In this document: positions 17,973 through 26,398 of the stretch, one piece after another
Layout of the letters: each line of letters begins with the position of its first letter
Numbering within the stretch: position 1 is the first letter of the stretch
Origin: Blautia sp900556555
GTDB lineage: Bacteria > Bacillota > Clostridia > Lachnospirales > Lachnospiraceae
DNA: 64,000 nt
Direction: 5' to 3' (one strand)
Assembly: GCA_964250615.1 (NCBI GenBank)
Contig: CAXUGM010000009.1
Position numbers and translations under genes: made by a program
Notes under the pieces: generated by a model
What the model saw: the letters and a program-made list of their open reading frames with translations, nothing else
Told to the model about the DNA's origin: nothing
Database searches by the model: none

Positions 17973-20030
17973 ATGAGAAAACAGCAAAATTATCAATGGA
18001 ACACACTGTCACTGGGAACCTGCTATTACCCGGAGCATTGGGATAAGAATATGTGGGAAGAGGATTTGGAAAGAATGCTTGCCCATGGAATTAAAACTAT
18101 ACGCATTGGAGAATTTGCATGGAGTAAAGTAGAGCCAAGAGAAGGAGAATTTACATTTGAGTTTTTTGATGAGTTTCTAAAGGTAGTTGCAAAGACAGAT
18201 ATGAAAGTGATTTTTGGTACACCAACAGCAACACCTCCTGCATGGCTTACAGAAAAATATCCAGAGGTTTTAAATTGCAGGATGGACGGTGTGAAATTCC
18301 GCCACGGTATGCGCAGGCATTATAATTACAATTCGCCGGTATATCAAAAATTGTGTAAAAGAATTGTGGAAAAATTTGGAGAGCACTATGCAAAACATCC
18401 GAGTGTGATTGGATGGCAAATCGATAATGAAATAAATTGTCAAGTGGATGAATTCTACTCTGAGAGTGATACGCTGGCATTTCGGGAATTTTTAAAAGAA
18501 AAATACGGAACATTAGATGCTTTAAATCAGGCATGGGGGGCTGTGTTCTGGAATCAGGAATATACCAGATGGGAAGAAATTTATGTGCCAAGAATTACGA
18601 TAAATAATTCCACAAATCCTCATCAGACATTGGATTATATTCGTTTTGTGTCAGACAGTGCAGTGAAATTCTGTAAAATGCAGAGCGATATTCTGAGAAA
18701 ATATGTAAAAAAGGGAGATTTCATTACTACAAATGGTATGTTCCAGAATTTGGATAATCATAGATTGACAGACGAAGCTCTGGATGTGTACACATACGAT
18801 TCTTATCCGAATTTTGCATATTGTCTCTGTGAAGATCCAAAACATTCAAAAAATTTAAATGACAGAAGATGGAGTGATAAACTGACAGAAGTTCGTTCTA
18901 TTTGTCCTCACTTTGGTATTATGGAGCAGCAGTCGGGTGCGAATGGATGGAATACCAGACTGGAAGCACCAGCACCGAAACCAGGGCAGATGATGCTTTG
19001 GGCAATGCAGAGCATTGCACATGGAGCAGATTATGTGAGTTTTTTCCGTTGGAGAACCTGCACGTTTGGAACAGAGATTTATTGGCATGGAATCTTGGAT
19101 TATGATAATCGTGACAATCGGAAGCTGGCAGAAGTAAAGAAAATATATGAAAGAGTTCAGGCTATTGAAGAAACAGCAGGAGCAAAAAATCAAGCAGCTT
19201 TTGCTATGATCAAAGATTATAGTAATATCTGGGATGCACAGGTAGATGTATGGCATCGCAGACTTACATGGAGCAGTGAAGAGGAAATTTTTATTGCATC
19301 TCAGTTGAATCATACACCAATGGATTATCTCTATCTTTTAGAAAATACAGAGGTAGAAGAGTTGTTAAAATACAAGGTGCTGATTTATCCGCACGGATTA
19401 ATTTTATCAGAAAAAAAGGCGGCTCTTTTAAAAGAATATGTTGCTAAGGGAGGATGCCTGATTCTGGGAGCCAGGACAGGACAAAAAGATGAAAATGGTA
19501 AGTGTGTTATGACACCTATGCCTGGATTATTATCAGAAATCTCTGGAAGTGATGTGAAAGAATTTACTTTTGTAGGGCCTGCGGATGAGAATGTGATGAT
19601 GGATTGGAATGGAAATATGCTGGAAACAGGTATTTTTAATGATATTTTGGAACCAGTTGGTACACATGCAAATGTACTGGCAAAATATGTAGGAAACTAT
19701 TATAAAGGAAGTCCGGTATTGATTGAAAACACATATGGAGAAGGAAAAGTACTTCATTTTGGAGGAACTTTTACGAGAGAAAATGTAAAAGCTTTTCTGG
19801 ATTATACAGGTGTGGTGGAGACATATCGTAATGTGGTAGAAGTGCCTGAGGAATGTGAGATTACCGTGAAGGAAAAGAACCACAAAATGTATATTTTTGT
19901 TTTGAATTATTCGGATCAGAAACAGGAAATTTGGATGAAAAAACCAGCAAAGGATATGGATACAAAAGAGCAGGCAGAAGGAAAAATTTCTCTGGGTGCT
20001 TATGAGACAAAAGTTTATGAAATTTTGTAA
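17973..20030 (+). CDS. Beta-galactosidase, glycoside hydrolase family 42
   Basis: A 685-residue GH42 enzyme: a TIM barrel over about residues 10-390, then a trimerisation domain and a small C-terminal beta domain. The acid/base is Glu153 in GWQIDNEIN and the nucleophile Glu318 in FGIMEQQSG; both match positions expected for the family. There is no signal peptide, so it acts in the cytoplasm on short galactosides brought in by the ABC transporter upstream. The start follows GAAAGGGAAAG. The AT-rich locus (12.2-20.0 kb) looks distinct in base composition by eye from purL and the hut block, which may reflect acquisition as a unit. Confidence 0.95.
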   Translation: MRKQQNYQWNTLSLGTCYYPEHWDKNMWEEDLERMLAHGIKTIRIGEFAWSKVEPREGEFTFEFFDEFLKVVAKTDMKVIFGTPTATPPAWLTEKYPEVLNCRMDGVKFRHGMRRHYNYNSPVYQKLCKRIVEKFGEHYAKHPSVIGWQIDNEINCQVDEFYSESDTLAFREFLKEKYGTLDALNQAWGAVFWNQEYTRWEEIYVPRITINNSTNPHQTLDYIRFVSDSAVKFCKMQSDILRKYVKKGDFITTNGMFQNLDNHRLTDEALDVYTYDSYPNFAYCLCEDPKHSKNLNDRRWSDKLTEVRSICPHFGIMEQQSGANGWNTRLEAPAPKPGQMMLWAMQSIAHGADYVSFFRWRTCTFGTEIYWHGILDYDNRDNRKLAEVKKIYERVQAIEETAGAKNQAAFAMIKDYSNIWDAQVDVWHRRLTWSSEEEIFIASQLNHTPMDYLYLLENTEVEELLKYKVLIYPHGLILSEKKAALLKEYVAKGGCLILGARTGQKDENGKCVMTPMPGLLSEISGSDVKEFTFVGPADENVMMDWNGNMLETGIFNDILEPVGTHANVLAKYVGNYYKGSPVLIENTYGEGKVLHFGGTFTRENVKAFLDYTGVVETYRNVVEVPEECEITVKEKNHKMYIFVLNYSDQKQEIWMKKPAKDMDTKEQAEGKISLGAYETKVYEIL

Positions 20031-20036
20031 TAGCAG

Positions 20037-20075
20037 TGGAGTGCTCCCTACAACAGAGGGCACTCCGTTTTATTT
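20037..20075 (+). terminator. Terminator after the GH42 gene
   Basis: GGAGTGCTCCCT pairs with GAGGGCACTCC across a six-base loop, followed by GTTTTATTTT. It closes the sugar operon before the 230-bp AT-rich leader of hutU. Confidence 0.85.
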
Positions 20076-20209
20076 TGTCGTTTCTTTTATTCTTTTTGTG
20101 ATTTTTTCCTATTTTTGGCTCAAAATCACAAAGAAAATAACAGATTTTCATGCACTTTCACTTTACCACAAGAAACAAAAACGTCAAAATCTATTAAAAA
20201 GAAAGAAAG

Positions 20210-20239
20210 TTAACGTAAATTTTAGTGCTTTTTTATAAT
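20210..20239 (+). promoter_or_regulatory. Candidate sigma-A promoter of the histidine-methylaspartate operon
   Basis: A perfect TATAAT (20234-20239) lies 68 bp before the hutU ATG; the best -35 is the weak TTAACG at 20210-20215 with an 18-bp spacer. No operator or riboswitch was recognised around it. Confidence 0.45.
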
Positions 20240-20306
20240 CAATAGACGTTTTTTAGACCCCCTAGATGCTAAAATCATGAAAAAAGAGAAAAGGAGACGA
20301 TGTGAT

Positions 20307-22349
20307 ATGAACAATGCGGAGATCGGAAATGCAATGGTAATTAAACTGGATCCAGTTTTACCAGAATACCCAACCTTTAAGGAAGGTGTCAGAAGAGCAC
20401 CAATGAGAGAGCTGACACTGAACAAAAGAGAAATTAAACTGGCAGTAGCAAATGCTTTAAGATATGTACCGGAAGAACTGCATGAACAGTTGGCACCGGA
20501 ATTCCTGGACGAATTATTAACACATGGACGTATCTATGGCTACCGTTTTATGCCAAAGGAAAGAATCTACGGAAAACCAATTGATGAGTATAAGGGAGAA
20601 TGCGTGGAAGGTAAAGCTTTCCAGGTTATGATTGATAATAACTTAGACCACGATGTTGCTCTGTACCCATATGAATTAGTTACATACGGAGAAACAGGAC
20701 AGGTTTGCCAGAACTGGATGCAGTATCAGTTAATTAAAAAATATCTTGAAAAACTGACACATCATCATACATTAGTTATGATGAGCGGACATCCAATGGG
20801 TCTGTTCAAATCTCATGAATCCAGCCCAAGAGTAATCGTTACAAACGGACTTATGATTGGTATGTTTGACAATCCAGAAGACTGGGCAAAAGCAACTGCT
20901 ATGGGATGCTCTTCTTACGGACAGATGACAGCTGGTGGCTGGATGTACATTGGACCACAGGGTATCGTTCATGGTACTTTCAATACTATCTTAAATGCAG
21001 GACGTAAATTCTTAGGAGTTCCACAGGATGGAGATTTAGCTGGACACTTATTCGTAACAAGTGGTCTTGGTGGAATGAGTGGTGCTCAGCCAAAAGCAAT
21101 TGAAATTGCAGGCGGTGTTGGTATCGTTGCAGAAGTTGACTACTCCAGAATTGAAACAAGACACAGCCAGGGATGGGTAAGTTTGGTAATTGAAGATGCA
21201 GCAGAAGCATTCAGAGTTGCTCAGGAATACATGGATAAGAAAGAAACAATTTCTATTGCATTCCATGGTAATATTGTTGACCTTCTTCAGTACGCTGTTG
21301 ATAACAATATTAAGATTGAACTGTTATCTGACCAGACATCCTGCCACGTACCATACGACGGCGGATATTGCCCACAGGGTCTTACATTTGAAGAAAGAAC
21401 AGAAATGCTTGCAAATGACAAAGACAAATTCTGTGAACTGGTAGATCAGTCCCTGGTTAAACATTATCATTTGATCAAAACATTAGTAGAAAGAGGAGCT
21501 TACTTCTTCGACTACGGTAACGCATTCATGAAAGCTGTATTTGATGCAGGTGCAAAAGATATCGCTAAGAATGGCGTAGATACCAGCGAAGGATTTATCT
21601 TCCCATCTTATGTAGAAGATATTTTAGGACCAGAATTATTCGACTATGGATATGGACCATTCAGATGGTGCTGTCTGTCCGGAAAACCGGAAGATTTAAG
21701 AAAAACAGACCATGCTGCTATGGAAATCATTGATCCTAACAGAAGAAGCCAGGATAGAGATAACTACATCTGGATCCGTGACGCAGAAAAGAATAAACTG
21801 GTTGTTGGTACACAGTGCCGTATCCTGTATCAGGATGCTCTTGGAAGAAGAGATATCGCTCTGAAATTCAATGAAATGGTTCGTAATGGAGAAATCGGAC
21901 CTGTTATGCTTGGCCGTGACCACCATGACACAGGCGGAACAGATTCTCCATACAGAGAAACATCTAACATCTATGATGGTTCTAATATTACAGCAGATAT
22001 GGCTGTTCACTGCTATGCAGGTAATGCTGCAAGAGGTATGAGCCTTGTTGCTCTCCATAATGGTGGTGGTGTTGGTATCAGCAAATCCATCAACGGTGGT
22101 TTCGGTATGGTTCTTGACGGAAGCGAAAGAGTAGATGAAATCCTTATGGCAGCTATCCCGTGGGATACTATGATTGGTGTTTCCAGAAGAAGCTGGGGAA
22201 GATGTGAACACTCTATCGAAACTGTTGCAGAATACAATAAGATTAGAAATGGCGAAGATTACATTACAATGCCATACCTGGCAAACGATGAATTAATCGA
22301 AAGAGTATGCAAAGATGTGGTTGTAGAATCTCATCACACACATCACTAA
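20307..22349 (+). CDS. hutU: Urocanate hydratase
   Basis: A 680-residue urocanase, longer than the ~555-residue proteobacterial HutU and closer to the long form. Recognisable blocks are MMSGHPMGLFKSHESSPRVI, the NAD-binding region around VTSGLGGMSGAQPKAIEIAG, and the C-terminal HNGGGVGISKSINGGFGMVL. It hydrates urocanate to imidazolonepropionate using tightly bound NAD+. ATG at 20307 has AAGGAG 10 bases upstream; an upstream ATG at 20277 in frame would place the ribosome site inside the gene. It is the first gene of a block in which all members point the same way to 35.3 kb. Confidence 0.96.
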   Translation: MNNAEIGNAMVIKLDPVLPEYPTFKEGVRRAPMRELTLNKREIKLAVANALRYVPEELHEQLAPEFLDELLTHGRIYGYRFMPKERIYGKPIDEYKGECVEGKAFQVMIDNNLDHDVALYPYELVTYGETGQVCQNWMQYQLIKKYLEKLTHHHTLVMMSGHPMGLFKSHESSPRVIVTNGLMIGMFDNPEDWAKATAMGCSSYGQMTAGGWMYIGPQGIVHGTFNTILNAGRKFLGVPQDGDLAGHLFVTSGLGGMSGAQPKAIEIAGGVGIVAEVDYSRIETRHSQGWVSLVIEDAAEAFRVAQEYMDKKETISIAFHGNIVDLLQYAVDNNIKIELLSDQTSCHVPYDGGYCPQGLTFEERTEMLANDKDKFCELVDQSLVKHYHLIKTLVERGAYFFDYGNAFMKAVFDAGAKDIAKNGVDTSEGFIFPSYVEDILGPELFDYGYGPFRWCCLSGKPEDLRKTDHAAMEIIDPNRRSQDRDNYIWIRDAEKNKLVVGTQCRILYQDALGRRDIALKFNEMVRNGEIGPVMLGRDHHDTGGTDSPYRETSNIYDGSNITADMAVHCYAGNAARGMSLVALHNGGGVGISKSINGGFGMVLDGSERVDEILMAAIPWDTMIGVSRRSWGRCEHSIETVAEYNKIRNGEDYITMPYLANDELIERVCKDVVVESHHTHH

Positions 22350-22382
22350 GAATTTCTGCAAAGAGTTATGAGGAGACAGAAC

Positions 22383-23639
22383 ATGAAAAAAAGATATATA
22401 CGCCATGCCTCTGAGCTGGTAACCTGCAAGGGAAGTGCACCTAAGCACGGAAAAGAGATGTCTGACATCGGATTGATTAAAGATGGTGCGGTGATCATTC
22501 ATGATGATAAAATTGTTGCAGTAGGTACGACAGAGGAATTGGATAAACAGGTGGACGTAAAGGAATACGAAGTAATCGATGCCACAGGAAAAACGGTGAT
22601 GCCTGGGTTCGTGGATTCTCATACACACTTTATTTTCGGCGGATACCGTGCAGATGAATTTTCCTGGAGATTGAAAGGCGACAGTTATATGTCCATTATG
22701 GAACGTGGCGGCGGCATTAATGCCACCGTCGTTCCAACCAGAGAAGCCACAGAAGAAGAATTGATGGAAGCTGGTGAAGAAAGACTGAACCGTATGCTGG
22801 AATTCGGCGTTACAACCGTAGAAGGCAAGAGCGGTTATGGAATGGATTGCGATACAGAGCTGAAACAGCTTCGTGTTATGAAGAAACTGGATGAGAAACA
22901 TCCAGTGGATATCGTCAGAACCTTCTTAGGACCTCACAGTGTTCTTCCTGAATGGAAAGGAAAAGAAAGAGAATTCATTGAAGAACAGCTTCGTGTAGTA
23001 ATGCCTAAAGTAAAAGAGGAAAATCTGGCAGAGTTTGCTGATATCTTTACAGAAAAGAATGTATTTAATATAGAAGATTCTGAGTATTATCTTACAGAAG
23101 CCAAAAAGATGGGATTCAAACTGAAAATCCATGCAGATGAGATTTATCAGTTGGGTGGTTCTGAACTGGCAGCCAGAGTTGGTGCTGTATCAGCAGACCA
23201 TCTTTTGAAAGCGTCTGACGAAGGAATCCGTCAAATGCGTGATGCCGGAGTTATCAGTACCCTTCTTCCGGCAACTGCTTTCTCTTTGAAAGAAGAGTAT
23301 GCTCCTGGAAGAAAAATGATTGACGAAGGATGTGCAGTAGCGATTGCATCAGATTTGAATCCGGGAAGCTGCTTCACAAACTCAATTCCGTTATTGGTTG
23401 CACTTGGATGTATTTATATGAACATGTCCATTGAAGAAGTGATTACAGCATTGACGATTAACGGTGCTGCTGCTGTGGATAGGGCAGATACTGTGGGAAG
23501 CTTGGAACCGGGAAAACAGGCAGATATTGTATTCCTGAAATTCCCATCCATCCACTTTATGCCGTATCACACAGGAATCAACCTGGTAGAAACTGTTATC
23601 AAAAAAGGTGAAACTGTATATCACAAAGAATGGAAATAA
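22383..23639 (+). CDS. hutI: Imidazolonepropionase
   Basis: A 418-residue amidohydrolase-superfamily enzyme that opens imidazolonepropionate to N-formimino-glutamate. The metal-binding DSHTHFIFGGYRADEF is near residue 80, and the later KIHADEIYQLGGSELAA, SADHLL and IASDLNPGSCFTNS carry the remaining ligands. AGGAG ends 7 bases before the ATG at 22383. It lies 33 bp after hutU and runs directly into ftcD, whose ribosome site AAGGAG overlaps the hutI stop. Confidence 0.96.
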   Translation: MKKRYIRHASELVTCKGSAPKHGKEMSDIGLIKDGAVIIHDDKIVAVGTTEELDKQVDVKEYEVIDATGKTVMPGFVDSHTHFIFGGYRADEFSWRLKGDSYMSIMERGGGINATVVPTREATEEELMEAGEERLNRMLEFGVTTVEGKSGYGMDCDTELKQLRVMKKLDEKHPVDIVRTFLGPHSVLPEWKGKEREFIEEQLRVVMPKVKEENLAEFADIFTEKNVFNIEDSEYYLTEAKKMGFKLKIHADEIYQLGGSELAARVGAVSADHLLKASDEGIRQMRDAGVISTLLPATAFSLKEEYAPGRKMIDEGCAVAIASDLNPGSCFTNSIPLLVALGCIYMNMSIEEVITALTINGAAAVDRADTVGSLEPGKQADIVFLKFPSIHFMPYHTGINLVETVIKKGETVYHKEWK

Positions 23640-23652
23640 GGAGAATAACATC

Positions 23653-24546
23653 ATGAATAAGATTATTGAATGTGTACCTAACTTTAGTGAAGGTAGAGAT
23701 AAAGAAAAAATCGAAAAAATTGTTGACTGCTTCCGCAATGTGGAAGGCGTAAAACTGCTGGACTACAGCTCTGACGAAGACCATAACAGAAGTGTTGTTA
23801 CTGTTATCGGTGAGCCTGCTCCATTAAAAGATGCTATGGTTGCAGCTATCGGAAAAGCAGTAGAATTGATCGATATGACAAAACATCAGGGACAGCATCC
23901 ACGTATGGGATGTGTTGACGTTGTTCCTTTCATTCCAATCAGAAACACAACCGTAGAAGAAGCAGACGCTCTTGCAAAAGAAGTTGCAAAAGAAGCTTCC
24001 GAAAAATTCGGCCAGCCATTCTTCTTATATGAAAAATCTGCTACAGCTCCTCATAGAGAAAACCTTGCAAAAGTTCGTCAGGGACAGTTCGAAGGTATGG
24101 CAGAAAAAATGAAAGATCAGGAAAAATGGAAACCAGACTTTGGTCCAAACACCATTCATCCTACAGGTGGTGTAACAGCTATCGGAGCAAGAATGCCTCT
24201 GATTGCTTACAATATCAACCTGGATACATCTAACGTGGAAATCGCTCAGAAAATCGCAGATAAGATCCGTCACATCAAAGGCGGTTTCCGTTACTGCAAA
24301 GCTATGGGCGTTATGCTGGAAGACAGAAATATCGCACAGGTATCCATGAACTTAACAGACTATACAAAGACATCTGTATATACTGTATTCGAAACAGTAC
24401 GCATGGAAGCAAGACGTTACGGTGTTAATGTATTAGGAAGTGAAGTTGTTGGTCTGATTCCTCTTCAGGCAATCGTTGACTGTGCAGAATATTACCTGGG
24501 ATTTGAAGGATTTGATCCAAAACAGGTACTTGAAACAAGACTGTAA
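23653..24546 (+). CDS. ftcD: Glutamate formimidoyltransferase
   Basis: A 297-residue enzyme corresponding to the transferase half of animal FTCD (NKIIECVPNFSEGRDKEKIE start; QGQHPRMGCVDVVPFIP; GGVTAIGARMPLIAYNINL). It moves the formimino group of formiminoglutamate to tetrahydrofolate, releasing glutamate. The ATG at 23653 is used; the longer frame from 23608 lies within hutI. The one-carbon unit captured here is processed by the next gene. Confidence 0.95.
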   Translation: MNKIIECVPNFSEGRDKEKIEKIVDCFRNVEGVKLLDYSSDEDHNRSVVTVIGEPAPLKDAMVAAIGKAVELIDMTKHQGQHPRMGCVDVVPFIPIRNTTVEEADALAKEVAKEASEKFGQPFFLYEKSATAPHRENLAKVRQGQFEGMAEKMKDQEKWKPDFGPNTIHPTGGVTAIGARMPLIAYNINLDTSNVEIAQKIADKIRHIKGGFRYCKAMGVMLEDRNIAQVSMNLTDYTKTSVYTVFETVRMEARRYGVNVLGSEVVGLIPLQAIVDCAEYYLGFEGFDPKQVLETRL

Positions 24547-24571
24547 TTAAAAAATATAAGAGGTATATGCC

Positions 24572-25204
24572 ATGAAAAATATGACAATTGAACAATTCGC
24601 CATGCAGACAGCCTCTAATGAACCAGTACCAGGGGGCGGAAGTATTTCCGCCCTCGCTGGTGCTTTAGCAGCGGCTCTTACAGAGATGGTGGCAGGACTG
24701 ACAATCGGAAAGAAAAAATATGCAGAAGTAGAAGAAGAAATGAAGGCGGCTGTTGAGCCTATGCATAAAATCTGTGAACAGCTTCTGGTAGACATTAAAC
24801 GAGACAGTGAATCTTTTGATTTATATATGCAGGCACTTACTCTTCCGAAGGAAACAGAAGAAGAAAAGGCAGCACGTACAGAAGCTATGCAGAATGGGTT
24901 AAAAGCAGCAGTTGCTGTTCCTCTGTCTGTTGCAAAGGCAGCATATGAGGTGCTTCCTTATGCAGAAACTATGGTTACAAAAGGAAATAAAACAGCCGTT
25001 ACAGATGCACTTGTTGCTACTATGATGGCAAGAACAGCAGTATTAGGTGCATTATTCAATGTGAAAATCAATCTGGAATCCATTAAGGATGAAGAGTTTG
25101 TAAAAGCTACTTCTGAAGAAGTGGCAGTATTGGAAAAGAAAGCAATCGCTTTTGAACAGAAAATCCTTGCACAGGCAGGAGTTTCCAAAAGCGTGGTAGA
25201 ATAA
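24572..25204 (+). CDS. fchA: Formimidoyl-THF cyclodeaminase / methenyl-THF cyclohydrolase type
   Basis: A 210-residue all-helical protein of the cyclodeaminase family (EPVPGGGSISALAGALAAALTEMVAGLT start). It converts 5-formimino-THF to 5,10-methenyl-THF plus ammonia. With ftcD it forms the two activities that are fused in animals but separate here. It saves the histidine C2 carbon as a usable one-carbon unit. 25 bp separate it from ftcD. Confidence 0.93.
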   Translation: MKNMTIEQFAMQTASNEPVPGGGSISALAGALAAALTEMVAGLTIGKKKYAEVEEEMKAAVEPMHKICEQLLVDIKRDSESFDLYMQALTLPKETEEEKAARTEAMQNGLKAAVAVPLSVAKAAYEVLPYAETMVTKGNKTAVTDALVATMMARTAVLGALFNVKINLESIKDEEFVKATSEEVAVLEKKAIAFEQKILAQAGVSKSVVE

Positions 25205-25253
25205 GTTTAGAAAATACGTTTTCATGAATGGAAATGATGAAAGGAGAATACCT

Positions 25254-25520
25254 GTGAAGATTTTAAAAAATGCAGTAGCAGGAACCCTGGAATCCAGTGA
25301 TTTGTTTATTCAGATAGAGCCAGACGAAAAAGAACTGACCCTTGAGATTGACTCGGTTGTCGCTAATCAGTACATGGATTCCATCCGGGCTGCGGTGCTG
25401 GACACATTACAGGAATTTGATGTGACAACAGGAAAAATCTTTATCAAAGACAAAGGTGCTCTGGACTGTGTAATCCGGGCCAGAATGGAGACAGCACTGA
25501 AAAGAGGGGGAGTTGAATAA
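25254..25520 (+). CDS. citD: Citramalate (citrate) lyase acyl carrier protein, gamma subunit
   Basis: An 88-residue acyl carrier protein. The modified serine is Ser14 in AGTLESSD, exactly the position that carries the phosphoribosyl-dephospho-CoA group in characterised CitD proteins. It starts at GTG (25254), preceded by AAAGGAG with good spacing; an upstream ATG at 25224 would displace the serine. It is loaded by CitXG and acetylated by CitC, both encoded at 8.8-11.3 kb. Given the neighbouring glutamate mutase and methylaspartase genes, the complex is more likely citramalate lyase. Confidence 0.93.
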   Translation: MKILKNAVAGTLESSDLFIQIEPDEKELTLEIDSVVANQYMDSIRAAVLDTLQEFDVTTGKIFIKDKGALDCVIRARMETALKRGGVE

Positions 25521-25522
25521 AA

Positions 25523-26398
25523 ATGAGACGAACCATGTTATTTTTACCGGGAAATACCCCAAATATGCTGATTAACGGTGACACTCTGGGAGCAGATACC
25601 ATTATTTTTGACCTGGAAGATGCTGTATCTCCAGATGAAAAGGATGCAGCCAGAATTTTAGTGCGTAATGCATTAAAATATCAGTCTTTTCCATCCTGTG
25701 AAGTAGTGGTAAGAATCAATCCGACAGATACAGAGTTCTGGAAAGCAGATTTAAAGGCCATTATCCCTCTGAAACCAGATGTGATCATGCCTACTAAGGT
25801 AAATGGCGGTGCTATGATTCAGGAGGTTTCTGCATACATGGCAGAAGTAGAAAAGGAAAGCGGTCTGGAAGTGGGTACTGTGAAGATTCTTCCACTGATT
25901 GAAACTGCTATGGGTGTGGAAAAGGCATTTGAAATAGCTTCTTCTGATAACCGTGTGATTGGTCTTTTCTTAGGAGGAGAAGATTTCACAGCTGATATGC
26001 ACTGTAAACGTACCAAAGAGGGAAAAGAAATTTTCTATGCAAGAACCCGTCTGGTATGTGCTGCAAGAGCCTGTGGAATCGAAGCTTATGATACACCGTT
26101 TACAGATGTGGAAGATATGGAAGGTCTGGAAAAAGATACCGAATTTGCCAAGAGTCTGGGCTTTGCAGGAAAGGCGGTTATATCACCAAGGCATGTAGAT
26201 ATTGTGAATGCAGTATTTTCACCTACAGAAAGTGAAATCGAATATGCACATGATGTCATGGATGCCATTGAGGAAGGTAAACGCCAGGGAAAAGGTGTTA
26301 TTTCCCTGAGAGGTAAAATGATTGATGCACCGATTGTAAAACGTGCCCAGCAGGTGCTGGAAATGGAAAAAGCCATTTATGGAGGTGCATGCAGATGA
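25523..26398 (+). CDS. citE: Citramalyl/citryl-CoA-type lyase, beta subunit
   Basis: A 291-residue HpcH/HpaI-aldolase-family protein (RRTMLFLPGNTPNMLINGD start; TIIFDLEDAVSPDEKDAAR; FLGGEDFTADM). The beta subunit cleaves the acyl-ACP: citramalyl-ACP to acetyl-ACP plus pyruvate, or citryl-ACP to acetyl-ACP plus oxaloacetate. The residues visible do not tell the two substrates apart. It follows citD by 2 bp and overlaps citF at ATGA, so the three subunits are tightly coupled. Confidence 0.93.
   Translation: MRRTMLFLPGNTPNMLINGDTLGADTIIFDLEDAVSPDEKDAARILVRNALKYQSFPSCEVVVRINPTDTEFWKADLKAIIPLKPDVIMPTKVNGGAMIQEVSAYMAEVEKESGLEVGTVKILPLIETAMGVEKAFEIASSDNRVIGLFLGGEDFTADMHCKRTKEGKEIFYARTRLVCAARACGIEAYDTPFTDVEDMEGLEKDTEFAKSLGFAGKAVISPRHVDIVNAVFSPTESEIEYAHDVMDAIEEGKRQGKGVISLRGKMIDAPIVKRAQQVLEMEKAIYGGACR

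Noticed and set aside
19861..20151. Antisense open frames over the GH42 end and other minus-strand frames inside purL, hut and glm genes
   Set aside because: They mirror strongly coding plus-strand genes, have no ribosome sites and no recognisable domains.
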